Made by a program: the position numbers and the translations under genes. Shown here piece by piece: positions 6,914-14,210 of a stretch of DNA of 18,985 nucleotides; position 1 is the first letter of the stretch, and every line of letters begins with the position of its first letter. The stretch is from Blastocatellia bacterium (GTDB lineage Bacteria > Acidobacteriota > Blastocatellia > Pyrinomonadales > Pyrinomonadaceae), in the NCBI GenBank assembly GCA_013695195.1, contig JACDAY010000243.1, positions 1 to 18,985 on the forward strand, in the 5' to 3' direction. A model generated the notes under the pieces. It saw only the letters and a program-made list of their open reading frames with translations. It ran no database searches and was not told the DNA's origin.

Positions 6914-7287
6914 TTTAATTTTTTTGCCTTGGTTCTGCCAAATCCCCATCGAAACTGCGTCGGCAAAAACGATACGCCGAAGACTCTCACGCCAAGCCAC
7001 ATTACCGGGGCGATGATTTCGTTCTGCCATCCCTTGCTGCTTTTTACGCATTTGTATAAACGTTTGTCCGACCTCCAACGCTCTTTGCCGGAACCGCCCG
7101 AGTAATAATCCTTGTCATGTTCGACACAGCAATCTCTGTAATTACAATCAGGAAATAACGAGCAGCCATCGCTATCGCTTTTATTATCGGTTGGAACCTC
7201 TGTTGTAATTATATTCTCGCTGCGTTGAGCGATTAGATTCGACGAAAGTAAGGCAAAAAAGATTAGGGCAATTGAAAGTCTCTTCAT
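6901..7287 (-). CDS. Small secreted protein with phospholipase A2-like CC..HD motif
   Basis: 128 residues from the ATG at 7287. A signal peptide is clear: MKRLSIALIFFALLSSNLIAQ. The mature part has DGCSLFPDCNYRDCCVEHDKDYYSGG in two blocks (DGCSLFPD and CCVEHDKDYYSGG), then ERWRSDKRLYKCV. This spacing (CCxxHDxxYxxGG...R..D..L..C) resembles the calcium-binding and catalytic region of phospholipase A2, where the His-Asp pair activates water, with extra Cys residues for disulfides. A C-terminal hydrophobic and aromatic part (IIAPVMWLGVRVFGVSFLP) may contact membrane. An open frame to 7362 would add 25 residues, but those codons come from a REP-like element. The last residues and stop come from another repeat. 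Lipase activity is inferred, not shown. Confidence 0.75.
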   Translation of the reverse strand: MKRLSIALIFFALLSSNLIAQRSENIITTEVPTDNKSDSDGCSLFPDCNYRDCCVEHDKDYYSGGSGKERWRSDKRLYKCVKSSKGWQNEIIAPVMWLGVRVFGVSFLPTQFRWGFGRTKAKKLKNTS

Positions 7288-7308
7288 TTTCTTATCAGCA
7301 ACAGGAGC

Positions 7309-7359
7309 TGGGAACGCAGGCGACTCGCCTGCACCGGACGACGCCTCGGCGTTCGGAAA
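7309..7359. repeat. REP-like double hairpin element
   Basis: GCAGGCGA (7316-7323) and TCGCCTGC (7325-7332) are perfect complements around one base, followed by ACGCC (7341-7345) and GGCGT (7348-7352) around two bases. Two adjacent GC-rich hairpins in a short intergenic space are typical of repetitive extragenic palindromes. It lies upstream of the PLA2-like gene and downstream of glyA, both on the minus strand, and could slow transcription or protect mRNA ends. Confidence 0.6.
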
Positions 7360-7410
7360 CAAATCATGTGTCGAAGTTTTTTAAGCGCGACAGAGCATTC
7401 ATATCGATCT

Positions 7411-8730
7411 TCAACCACCCGCTACCGCAGGTGGTACCGACGCGTTTGCTTCAATTTGCTTTTCTTTCAAACGTCCCTGATACATCGGGAATCTCGCTGT
7501 CATCTCCGCAACTTCCCTTCTAACTCGTGCCTTTACTTCTTCCGATTCCGGCTCGTGAATAATTGACGCGATCATCCGGCCGATCTTCTTCATTTCCGCT
7601 TCCTTCATTCCCCGTGTCGTTAACGCAGGAGTTCCGAGCCGTATTCCGGACGCAACAAAAGGCTTATTCGTATCGAAAGGGATTGTGTTTTTATTAACCG
7701 TAATATTTACGGCTTCCAACGCCTTTTCTGCGACCTTTCCGGTAATCCCTTTGCCGTCCATAAAAACGTCAACCAGAAGCAGATGATTATCAGTACCGCC
7801 CGAAACAAGTCTCAATCCGGAACCCGTCAAAGTGTCGCCTAACGCTTTCGCATTATCTATAATTTGCTGCTGATAATTTTTAAAATCATCCTGCAAAGCT
7901 TCGCGGAACGAAACGGCTTTAGCAGCGATAATATGAACGAGCGGCCCGCCCTGCACGCCGGGAAAAACGCTTCGGTCGACATCTTTTGCAAATTCTTCGC
8001 GACAGAGGATCAATCCGCCGCGCGGCCCGCGAAGCGTTTTGTGCGTCGTCGTAGTTACAAATTCGCAATGCGGAACCGGCGACGGATGCAGGCCCACCGC
8101 AACAAGCCCGGCTATATGGGCAATATCAGCCATCACTTTTGCCCCGACGCTCCGGGCAATCTCACCGATTCTCTGAAAATTAATTGTCCGCGGATAAGCC
8201 GACGCCCCGCAAATAAGCAATTTTGGCCTGTGCTCTTCCGCCGACTTTTGCAGCTCATCGTAATCGATTTGTTCCGTCTCTCTAGAAACGCCATAATCGG
8301 CGACTTTATAATTTATGCCCGAAAAATTCAGCGGATGCCCGTGCGTTAGATGCCCGCCGTGCGACAGGTTCATCCCCAAAATCTGATCGCCGTGCTCGAG
8401 CGCCGTCATCAAGACGGCCATATTCGCCTGTGCCCCCGAATGCGGCTGCACATTAGCGTGCTCCGATCCAAAAATCTCTTTCGAACGGTCAATAGCGGTC
8501 TGCTCGACAACATCGGCAAACTCGCACCCGCCGTAATAACGCTTGCCCGGATAGCCTTCGGCATATTTATTTGTAAAAACCGTGCCCATAGCCTGCAAAA
8601 CGGCCTCGGACACGAAATTCTCCGACGCAATAAGCTCAAGCCCGTTCGTCTGCCGCCCAACCTCGTCATCGATAGCTTCGCTAATTATCGGGTCGGCCTC
8701 TGATATGTTTGCCGTGAAAAAATTGTTCAT
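7411..8730 (-). CDS. glyA: Serine hydroxymethyltransferase
   Basis: 439 residues. This PLP enzyme interconverts serine plus tetrahydrofolate and glycine plus 5,10-methylene-tetrahydrofolate, the main source of one-carbon units. Diagnostic segments are all present: LELIASENFVS (about 31-41), YAEGYPGKRYYGG (56-68), QPHSGAQAN (95-103) and the PLP lysine Lys231 in TTTTHKTLRGPRGG. Near the end, GIRLGTPALTTRG is the usual substrate-site region. The length is slightly above the usual 410-430. The last nine residues (SVPPAVAGG) and the stop are encoded by a REP-like element at 7414-7435, so the ancestral end was probably near KEKQIEANA. The start ATG at 8730 lacks a strong ribosome site. It is divergent from the Fic gene. 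Confidence 0.97.
   Translation of the reverse strand: MNNFFTANISEADPIISEAIDDEVGRQTNGLELIASENFVSEAVLQAMGTVFTNKYAEGYPGKRYYGGCEFADVVEQTAIDRSKEIFGSEHANVQPHSGAQANMAVLMTALEHGDQILGMNLSHGGHLTHGHPLNFSGINYKVADYGVSRETEQIDYDELQKSAEEHRPKLLICGASAYPRTINFQRIGEIARSVGAKVMADIAHIAGLVAVGLHPSPVPHCEFVTTTTHKTLRGPRGGLILCREEFAKDVDRSVFPGVQGGPLVHIIAAKAVSFREALQDDFKNYQQQIIDNAKALGDTLTGSGLRLVSGGTDNHLLLVDVFMDGKGITGKVAEKALEAVNITVNKNTIPFDTNKPFVASGIRLGTPALTTRGMKEAEMKKIGRMIASIIHEPESEEVKARVRREVAEMTARFPMYQGRLKEKQIEANASVPPAVAGG
7414..7444. repeat. REP-like palindrome inside the 3' end of glyA
   Basis: ACCACC (7414-7419) and GGTGGT (7430-7435) are complementary, with an inner CGC/GC stem around TACC. The sequence continues GGTACCGACGCG. 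Translated on the minus strand it gives SVPPAVAGG and the TGA stop at 7411, so the element has become part of the coding sequence. Confidence 0.6.
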
Positions 8731-8741
8731 ATTTTAAGTTA

Positions 8742-8767
8742 TGAGTTCAAGCTTCAGGCTTGTCTTC
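8742..8767. repeat. Short dispersed repeat, copy 2
   Basis: Related to 6889-6913. The core CAAGCTTCAGGCTTG is a small imperfect palindrome (CAAGC...GCTTG). It lies between the divergent starts of glyA (8730) and the Fic gene (8814) and contains a TTG that would falsely extend the Fic frame. Confidence 0.6.
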
Positions 8768-8813
8768 GTTTGACCTGATTTCGCAAAACAATAATAATCC
8801 GAAAAGCAAAACT

Positions 8814-9614
8814 ATGGAAACGCTGGAAAGAGCCGCACAATTAAAAGCCGAACTGGACGGCCTGCGCCCGCTCGATGAGGAAGCCGAAGCCCGGATCATG
8901 CAAAAGTTTCGGCTCGATTGGAACTATCACTCCAATAATCTCGAAGGCAATTCGCTGACATACGGCGAAACCAAAGCTTTAATACTGTTCGGAATCACCG
9001 CCCAAGGCAAACCTCTGAAAGATCATTTTGAGATCACCGGTCACAATGAAGCGATCAACTGGGTTTTGGATTTGGTCAAAGGTGAAACTGAACTAACCGA
9101 AGTCTTTATCCGCGAGCTTCATACGCTTTTGCTCAAAGAATCAAGCTATAAAGATGCTCTAACTGCCGAGGGAAAGCCCACGCGCCGCCGGATCGAAGTC
9201 GGAAAGTACAAAACTCAAACGAATCACGTCATCACTGTAACAGATGAAACATTTTATTTCGCCACGCCCGAAGAAACGCCTGCGAGAATGCAGGAGCTGG
9301 TCGAATGGTTCAGAAATGAAAAGGCAAAACAGGATGTTAACCCGATCGTCCTGGCCGCAGTTTTTCATTATCGCTTCATTCGGATTCACCCTTTCGACGA
9401 CGGCAACGGCAGAGTTGCACGTATCCTGATGAATTTTATCTTGATGCAGTTCGGTTATCCGCCAGTTATAATCAGAACGGACGACAAATCAAACTATTTC
9501 AGGGTCCTTCGGCTCGCCGACGCCGACCAACTTGAGCCTTTTATCGAATATGTTGTAGAAAATCTAGTTGGCTCGTTAGAGGCTCTTATCGCCGGTGCTC
9601 GCGGCGTTACTTGA
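8814..9614 (+). CDS. Fic-domain protein AMP-transferase, class II (self-inhibited)
   Basis: 266 residues from the ATG at 8814. Fic enzymes transfer AMP (or another nucleotide phosphate) from ATP to Ser/Thr/Tyr hydroxyls of target proteins. The core motif HPFDDGNGRVAR is complete, with catalytic His192 and Arg200. An N-terminal SNNLEGN (Ser40...Glu44-Gly45) matches the inhibitory helix motif [S/T]xxxE[G/N], so this is a class II Fic protein whose own glutamate blocks ATP. The flap region IEVGKYKTQTNHVITV is present. A TTG at 8760 could add 18 residues, but it lies in a repeat. No separate antitoxin is needed or seen. Many relatives carry an additional C-terminal winged helix; this one ends soon after the Fic fold (VENLVGSLEAL), so it may be a natural short form or truncated. 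Confidence 0.92.
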   Translation: METLERAAQLKAELDGLRPLDEEAEARIMQKFRLDWNYHSNNLEGNSLTYGETKALILFGITAQGKPLKDHFEITGHNEAINWVLDLVKGETELTEVFIRELHTLLLKESSYKDALTAEGKPTRRRIEVGKYKTQTNHVITVTDETFYFATPEETPARMQELVEWFRNEKAKQDVNPIVLAAVFHYRFIRIHPFDDGNGRVARILMNFILMQFGYPPVIIRTDDKSNYFRVLRLADADQLEPFIEYVVENLVGSLEALIAGARGVT

Positions 9615-9816
9615 AAATTTCAGACTTAATACTGACAAACAACCTTTCGATTAAACCTAATTTGCAATGTAAGGGCTTTTTCCGTCCTGTTCATCCTACT
9701 TTCTATGCTTTCTCAAAATGGATAAGAATTCGTTTGCCACCTCGGACGAAGCATTGTAGCATCGCATGTTCTGTGAATTTGTTCTTCTCTGGTGTCCATT
9801 CGTTTCTATTATTCGA
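9615..9816. other. Gap between the convergent Fic and ligA genes
   Basis: About 200 nt without a supported gene or strong terminator. It contains CCTGTTCATCCT near 9694, which resembles sequences dispersed in intergenic DNA of many bacteria. A plus-strand frame starting at 9611 runs on into ligA antisense and is not credible. Confidence 0.4.
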
Positions 9817-11835
9817 TTATCTAATCATCGATTCAAATTCACCTTCGCTTAATATCATCACTCCCAAACTCTCGGCCTTCGTTAATTTCGAGCCTGCATC
9901 GCTTCCGGCAACCACAAAATCCGTTTTTTTGCTTACCGATGAAGAGACGCGGCCGCCGCGTTCTTCGATTAGTTTGGCGGCTTCGTCGCGGGTAAAGTTT
10001 TCGAGCTTGCCCGTCAAAACGAACGTCTTGCCGGCAAAACGCTCATCGAAATTTGCAGTATTTTCGCCGTCGACGTCGGTTTTGACGCCGGCGGCTTTTA
10101 GGCGGTCGATCAGATCGATATGTCGCGGGTTTCGAAACCATTCGAATACGCTCATGGCCACCGCCAGACCGATCTCGTGAATCGCATCGAGTTCCTCGAC
10201 GCTCGCTTGGGCAAGTTTATCAATGCTGCGATAATGATTGGACAAAATCTTTGCATAGCGTTCCCCGACATGCCGAATGTCCAGGCCGTAAAGCATCCGC
10301 TGCAAACCGCGTGTCTTGCTGGCCTGGATTTGCTCGATAAGTTTAGTCGCGGACTTTTCGGCTTTGCGTTCGAGATTCGAGATATCTTCGAGCTTTAATG
10401 CATATATATCAGCTACATCGCTGATCATTGCGTTATCGACGAGCGTATCGACCAATACATAACCTAATCCTTCGATATCCATCGACCGCCGCGATGCAAA
10501 ATACAAAATTCGGGCTTTGATCTTCGCGGGACAGTCCGGATTTGCGCAGCGGCGGACGGCTTCGTCTTCGGGTCGCAGCGCATCAAAATTGCAGACAGGG
10601 CACTTCGTCGGGAACGCATATTCCTGCTCGCTGCCATCGCGTTTCGATTCGATCACCTGTAAGATCTGCGGGATGATCTCGCCGCTCTTTTCGATCAAAA
10701 CCGTGTCACCGAGCTTTATGCCTAGCCGCTTGATTTCGTCTTCGTTATGGAGCGATGCTCGCGCAACGGTCGTTCCGGCAAGCAAAACCGGTTCGAGATA
10801 TGCGACCGGCGTCAATGCTCCGGTGCGCCCGACCTGGACATTTATTTCCAACAATTTCGTCGTCGTTTGCCGAGCCTGATATTTATACGCGATTGCCCAG
10901 CGCGGCGCTTTCGACGTCGCGCCGAATTCCTGTTGCAATGCAGTCGAATTGACCTTTACTACCACACCGTCAATCTCGTAATCGAGAGCATCGCGTTTTG
11001 GCTCCATCTCTTCGATAAATTTGCAAAGCTCATCGAAGCTTTCGCAAAGCGCGCGATGCGGATTAACGTGAAATCCGTTAGCTTCGAGCCATTCGAGATT
11101 TTCCCATTGTGTGGTGAACATCTTTTGATTCCCGCTTAGCACATCGTAGGGAAACATATCCAAGCGTCTTGATGCAACAACGGCAGAATCGAGCATTCGG
11201 AGCGTGCCGGACGCACAATTTCGCGGATTGGCAAACGTTTTCTCGCCAAGCATCTCCAGTTCCGCGTTGATCTTTTGGAATGTTGACCTCGGAAGAAACA
11301 CTTCGCCTCTAACTTCCGCGACCTTCGGAGGTGAATCGGCGTTAAGCTTTAGAGGAATGGACTTGATCGTCTTTGCGTTTGGTGTTACTTCGTCGCCCCT
11401 GAAACCGTCGCCGCGTGTTGCACCGGCCGTAAGTAACCCGTTTTCATAATGCAGGGCAACGCTCAGCCCGTCAATCTTCAACTCCGCGACGTATTCGAGT
11501 TTTCTTCCGTCAGCCAATCTTTCACAACGTTCCGTGAACGCCTTTAAATCGTTCAAACTGTAAGAATTATCCAGCGACATCAACGGAATCCGATGGATGA
11601 ACGGCTTCAGGCTTAATGCTTTACCTCCGATCCTCTGGGTCGGACTGTCGGGAACGATCAGGCCGGGATTTTCGGTTTCGAGATTTATGAGCCTCTCCAA
11701 AAGCTTATCGAATTCGAAATCTGGAATTTCAGGTGAGCTTTTTTGATAGTAGAGGTCGTTGTGCCGATTGATTTCGGCGCGAAGTGATTTTATTTTGACT
11801 AAGGATTCTTGCTCGAGTTTATCCGAAGGGCTCAT
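9817..11835 (-). CDS. ligA: NAD+-dependent DNA ligase
   Basis: 672 residues, the usual bacterial LigA length. It seals nicks in replication and repair through an AMP-lysine intermediate. Domains in order: Ia domain with HNDLYY (about 25-30); adenylation domain with Lys120 in the ELKIDG motif; later GVVVKV, WAIAYK and the OB-fold with VGRTGALTPVA. Next come a four-Cys zinc finger (Cys412, 415, 430, 435), helix-hairpin-helix repeats (about 440-580, e.g. DIEGLGYVLVDTLVD), and a C-terminal BRCT domain (about 595-672, FAGKTFVLTGKLENFTRDEA). All key residues are present. Its ATG overlaps the stop of the MazF-like gene as ATGA (11832-11835) and has no ribosome site of its own, so translation is probably coupled to the toxin gene. 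Confidence 0.98.
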   Translation of the reverse strand: MSPSDKLEQESLVKIKSLRAEINRHNDLYYQKSSPEIPDFEFDKLLERLINLETENPGLIVPDSPTQRIGGKALSLKPFIHRIPLMSLDNSYSLNDLKAFTERCERLADGRKLEYVAELKIDGLSVALHYENGLLTAGATRGDGFRGDEVTPNAKTIKSIPLKLNADSPPKVAEVRGEVFLPRSTFQKINAELEMLGEKTFANPRNCASGTLRMLDSAVVASRRLDMFPYDVLSGNQKMFTTQWENLEWLEANGFHVNPHRALCESFDELCKFIEEMEPKRDALDYEIDGVVVKVNSTALQQEFGATSKAPRWAIAYKYQARQTTTKLLEINVQVGRTGALTPVAYLEPVLLAGTTVARASLHNEDEIKRLGIKLGDTVLIEKSGEIIPQILQVIESKRDGSEQEYAFPTKCPVCNFDALRPEDEAVRRCANPDCPAKIKARILYFASRRSMDIEGLGYVLVDTLVDNAMISDVADIYALKLEDISNLERKAEKSATKLIEQIQASKTRGLQRMLYGLDIRHVGERYAKILSNHYRSIDKLAQASVEELDAIHEIGLAVAMSVFEWFRNPRHIDLIDRLKAAGVKTDVDGENTANFDERFAGKTFVLTGKLENFTRDEAAKLIEERGGRVSSSVSKKTDFVVAGSDAGSKLTKAESLGVMILSEGEFESMIR

Positions 11836-12176
11836 AACGACAGTACGATTCGCAAACCTTTGGCAACCTGATCCATTTTGCTGTCTGAAACCGATCCGAC
11901 ATACTCGAGTAAATCCGATTTATTTGCCGAGACAATTTGCGTCAAATTAGCAACCGAATCCTGCGGCAATCCACTTTGCCGTGGTGTAAGCAATATATTT
12001 CCAGGCATTTTTGCCAAACGCAGGTTTGTAGTAATTACAACACCAATAACTGTTTCTAAACTACTTTGGTTGAACTTATCGGACTGAATAATCAAAAAAG
12101 GGTGTTTATAACCCGGCATCGAGCCTCTTGGTTCAGGCAGATCGGCCCACCAAATTTCGCCGCGTTCCACTACCAT
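11832..12176 (-). CDS. MazF/PemK-family mRNA interferase toxin
   Basis: 114 residues from the ATG at 12176 (MVVERGEIWWADLPEPRG). The N-terminal RGEIWWADL strand, the GYKHPFLIIQSD segment and TNLRLAKMPGNILL followed by SGLPQDSVANLTQI are the hallmarks of PemK/MazF toxins, which cut single-stranded RNA at short motifs. The catalytic Arg (RGEIWW) and the Ser/Thr in the GVVITTN strand are present. An open frame reaches 12215, but that part overlaps the antitoxin and is not needed. The start overlaps the antitoxin stop by 7 nt (ATGGTAG), the usual arrangement for coupled antitoxin-first expression. The stop overlaps ligA. Confidence 0.93.
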   Translation of the reverse strand: MVVERGEIWWADLPEPRGSMPGYKHPFLIIQSDKFNQSSLETVIGVVITTNLRLAKMPGNILLTPRQSGLPQDSVANLTQIVSANKSDLLEYVGSVSDSKMDQVAKGLRIVLSL

Positions 12177-12406
12177 TTGTCTTTCGGCAAAGTCCGGCTT
12201 TGCATCTCCTTCCAAAAAGGATCGAGCGATGTATCAACCTCTTCGCAAACTGCGTTGATCCGTGCAGTCAGATCATCCTCGTCAAATTCCAGGCCTAATT
12301 TCCTCACTCCCATCGCAAAAACGGCGCTGCGAGAAACCTTCAATTTTTTCGCTAACCGCTCACTAAGCTGAAAAATGTCGTCCGGCACGGATATTGCTGT
12401 TTTCAT
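12170..12406 (-). CDS. MazE-like ribbon-helix-helix antitoxin
   Basis: 78 residues from the ATG at 12406 (MKTAISVPDDIFQLSERLAK). The KTAISVPDDIF strand followed by two helices with SRSAVFAMGVRKL is a ribbon-helix-helix DNA-binding domain (about 1-45). The C-terminal tail (EEVDTSLDPFWKEMQSRTL) is the type that wraps the MazF toxin. It should neutralise the toxin and repress its own promoter. A longer frame to 12442 would run through the promoter and is rejected. The gap to the oxygenase gene upstream is only 32 nt. Confidence 0.9.
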   Translation of the reverse strand: MKTAISVPDDIFQLSERLAKKLKVSRSAVFAMGVRKLGLEFDEDDLTARINAVCEEVDTSLDPFWKEMQSRTLPKDKW

Positions 12407-12413
12407 AACTAGA

Positions 12414-12442
12414 AGTATAACCAAAGTTATACCGAAAATCAA
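12414..12442 (-). promoter_or_regulatory. Internal promoter for the toxin-antitoxin-ligase genes
   Basis: On the minus strand, TTGATT (complement of 12437-12442), 17 nt, then TATACT (complement of 12414-12419). Predicted transcription start is near 12407, right at the antitoxin ATG (12406), so the transcript would be leaderless or nearly so. The -35 overlaps the stop codon of the oxygenase gene. Confidence 0.5.
12415..12432. promoter_or_regulatory. Operator-like inverted repeat at the antitoxin promoter
   Basis: GTATAAC (12415-12421) and GTTATAC (12426-12432) are perfect complements with the 4-nt spacer CAAA. It overlaps the -10 box, the classical position for autoregulation by a ribbon-helix-helix antitoxin or toxin-antitoxin complex. 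Confidence 0.6.
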
Positions 12443-13458
12443 CCCATAAATTCCGCGATCAAGCGATGAAAATGATGCGTTCCCTGCTCGCGGGAGGGCG
12501 AGTATCTGCCTGGTTTGTAAAACCTCGAATGAATTCCCCGTTGTACGCTTTCAACGACCGCTTCGTCTTCCATTTCCACTTTGTCGAGGTTCGATCCCGC
12601 GCCCGTTTCGCGTTTGGATTCATCAGAGACAAATGTGAGAAATGAAACTAAGGTCTTGTCCGGGGTTATCGGTTTGACGATGTTTACAGACACGCCCCAA
12701 GGGTAGAAATTGAACATCATATTGGGAAAAATGAATAGATAATAAGCGGCAATGTTTTTTTCGGAGTCGAACGCGGTTTGCAGGATCGAGTAACGGAATG
12801 TATCGGTCGTGTAAGTTGAGTATTCTATCGCAGCATTCAATGAATGATGAACAAACGGAATGTGAAAGCCTTCTAGATAATTTTCGCAGTATAATGCCCA
12901 GTGTGCGCGGACTTCATAATCCCGGGTAGAAACCAATTTCAAATCCTCCGGATGCATCCGACTAAGCTTCACTTCTGCATCCGGGATGAACGTTGTGAAC
13001 GCCCCGATCGGATCGATAGATGCAAATAAAAACTTTCCCCAAATCGCTGACCGAATCCGCGTCAAATCATCCTGTTCGCTCGGAAAATCCTCGACGCCTT
13101 CGAATTCCGGCATCGAAAGAAACTTACCTTCGAGAGAAAATCTACGCCCATGATAACCGCATCGGATCAATCCAGCTTTGCATTCCTTTTCAACCAGGAT
13201 CTTGCCTCTGTGTGTGCAAACGTTTGAATAACACGCGACCCTCCCGTTTGTCCCGGTGATAAGAACCGGTTCGTTGAGAAATCCTTCCAACATGAAAACC
13301 GGTTTCAGATTATTTACACCGTGGGAAGTTCCGATAAATTGCCAGCTTCGCACGAATATCTTTTCCTTTGAGAGCTCGAAATACCTTTCGTCCGTGTAGA
13401 ATTCGGACGACAGAGTGCGGGCTTTACGTATGTCGGATTCGATTTCAAAGTCGGCCAT
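12439..13458 (-). CDS. Rieske non-haem iron oxygenase, choline/carnitine-monooxygenase-like
   Basis: 339 residues. The N-terminal Rieske [2Fe-2S] site is Cys81-x-His83 (CTHRG) and Cys100-x-x-His103 (CGYHG). The catalytic domain has NYLEGFHIPFVHH, giving iron ligands His199 and His204, with Asp298 (EMEDEAV) as likely third ligand. A Glu (Glu196) rather than Asp precedes His199 in the electron-bridge position, as in carnitine and choline monooxygenases rather than naphthalene-type dioxygenases. The end GIHSRFYKPGRYSPSREQG also fits that branch, which oxidises quaternary or methylated amines. It starts 2 nt after the acetyltransferase stop. No partner reductase or ferredoxin gene is in the window, so electron supply must come from elsewhere. 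The substrate is not determined. Confidence 0.9.
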   Translation of the reverse strand: MADFEIESDIRKARTLSSEFYTDERYFELSKEKIFVRSWQFIGTSHGVNNLKPVFMLEGFLNEPVLITGTNGRVACYSNVCTHRGKILVEKECKAGLIRCGYHGRRFSLEGKFLSMPEFEGVEDFPSEQDDLTRIRSAIWGKFLFASIDPIGAFTTFIPDAEVKLSRMHPEDLKLVSTRDYEVRAHWALYCENYLEGFHIPFVHHSLNAAIEYSTYTTDTFRYSILQTAFDSEKNIAAYYLFIFPNMMFNFYPWGVSVNIVKPITPDKTLVSFLTFVSDESKRETGAGSNLDKVEMEDEAVVESVQRGIHSRFYKPGRYSPSREQGTHHFHRLIAEFMG

Positions 13459-13460
13459 CG

Positions 13461-14210
13461 TTAATTTTTATAGAGCAGATATTCAGGTTTTTCCTCGTCC
13501 CGGCTAAAGCCCCGGCAAATTAGGTCCTCCGAAAAAGCTGCTTCAAATTCATCTTTGACACGAGTTTGCTCAGACACGGCTTTTTCAGGATTTGATTTCA
13601 CCAAAGAATACCAGTCGGCAGGAATCACGATTGTCCATTGCGGCTTCCGTTCCTCTACAAAACTTTCACCGGCGGCCAATTTCTCGACCTTCACGCTTTC
13701 GAGATGCCATTCGGCAAAAAGCCGGTCACTGTCGAGACCTATTCCGCCGCCTTGTTTGTGTGCTGTTGAATAATCGGTACCGTAGAAATTCGACTGATAC
13801 TCGCTTACAACTGCTCCTAGTTTTTCCAGATTAAAAAATGCGTTGCGAGCCTTTACCGGTTCAAAAGTCCATTTGACGAATTTAACGCCTTCGGCAAGCG
13901 CCCGTTCACGCTGCGCCCATTTGAGGTTGGCCCCTATCCCAAAGCTTTGAAAATCGCCGTGAACCGCTGTCATATGAGAATAAAAAGCCCGCTCGCCCCG
14001 TAGAAATGCCGGCACACTTAGCACAAACCCTATCAAATTTCCGTCCGAAAACGCGCCGAGCGCAAACCCGCCCGCATTTTTTGTTACAATAAAATGCCTG
14101 ACAGGTGAAATTTCGATCTCAGGAAGTGCAAAAACCGCCCGCTGCAGATCGACGCACGCGGCCAGCTCCTCAAAAGTAACGCATTCCCGAATTTCAGTAT
14201 TTTCAGTCAA
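13461..14210 (-). CDS. GNAT-superfamily acetyltransferase (COG3375-like)
   Basis: 249 residues. The GNAT fold is seen in SHMTAVHGDFQSFGIGANLK, where QSFGIG is the acyl-CoA-binding loop (Q/RxxGxG/A). WTFEPVKARNAFFNLEKLGA and YQSNFYGTDY follow, a signature I associate with the COG3375 predicted acetyltransferases. The substrate is unknown. The first codon is TTG at 14210: no in-frame ATG occurs before the fold begins, and AAGAGG (complement of 14215-14220) lies 4 nt upstream. It forms a two-gene unit with the oxygenase (2-nt gap), so the two may act in one pathway, for example acylation of an amine or acid before or after oxidation. That link is inference. Confidence 0.86.
   Translation of the reverse strand: MTENTEIRECVTFEELAACVDLQRAVFALPEIEISPVRHFIVTKNAGGFALGAFSDGNLIGFVLSVPAFLRGERAFYSHMTAVHGDFQSFGIGANLKWAQRERALAEGVKFVKWTFEPVKARNAFFNLEKLGAVVSEYQSNFYGTDYSTAHKQGGGIGLDSDRLFAEWHLESVKVEKLAAGESFVEERKPQWTIVIPADWYSLVKSNPEKAVSEQTRVKDEFEAAFSEDLICRGFSRDEEKPEYLLYKN

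Noticed and set aside
7288..7362. 25-residue extension of the PLA2-like protein
   Set aside because: It is translated from a REP-like hairpin and would place residues before a clear signal peptide.
7864..8703. Long plus-strand frames opposite glyA
   Set aside because: They are antisense shadows of a highly conserved gene with strong codon bias.
9611..10180. Plus-strand 189-codon frame overlapping the Fic stop
   Set aside because: It lies mainly antisense to the ligA BRCT region and has no family resemblance or ribosome site.
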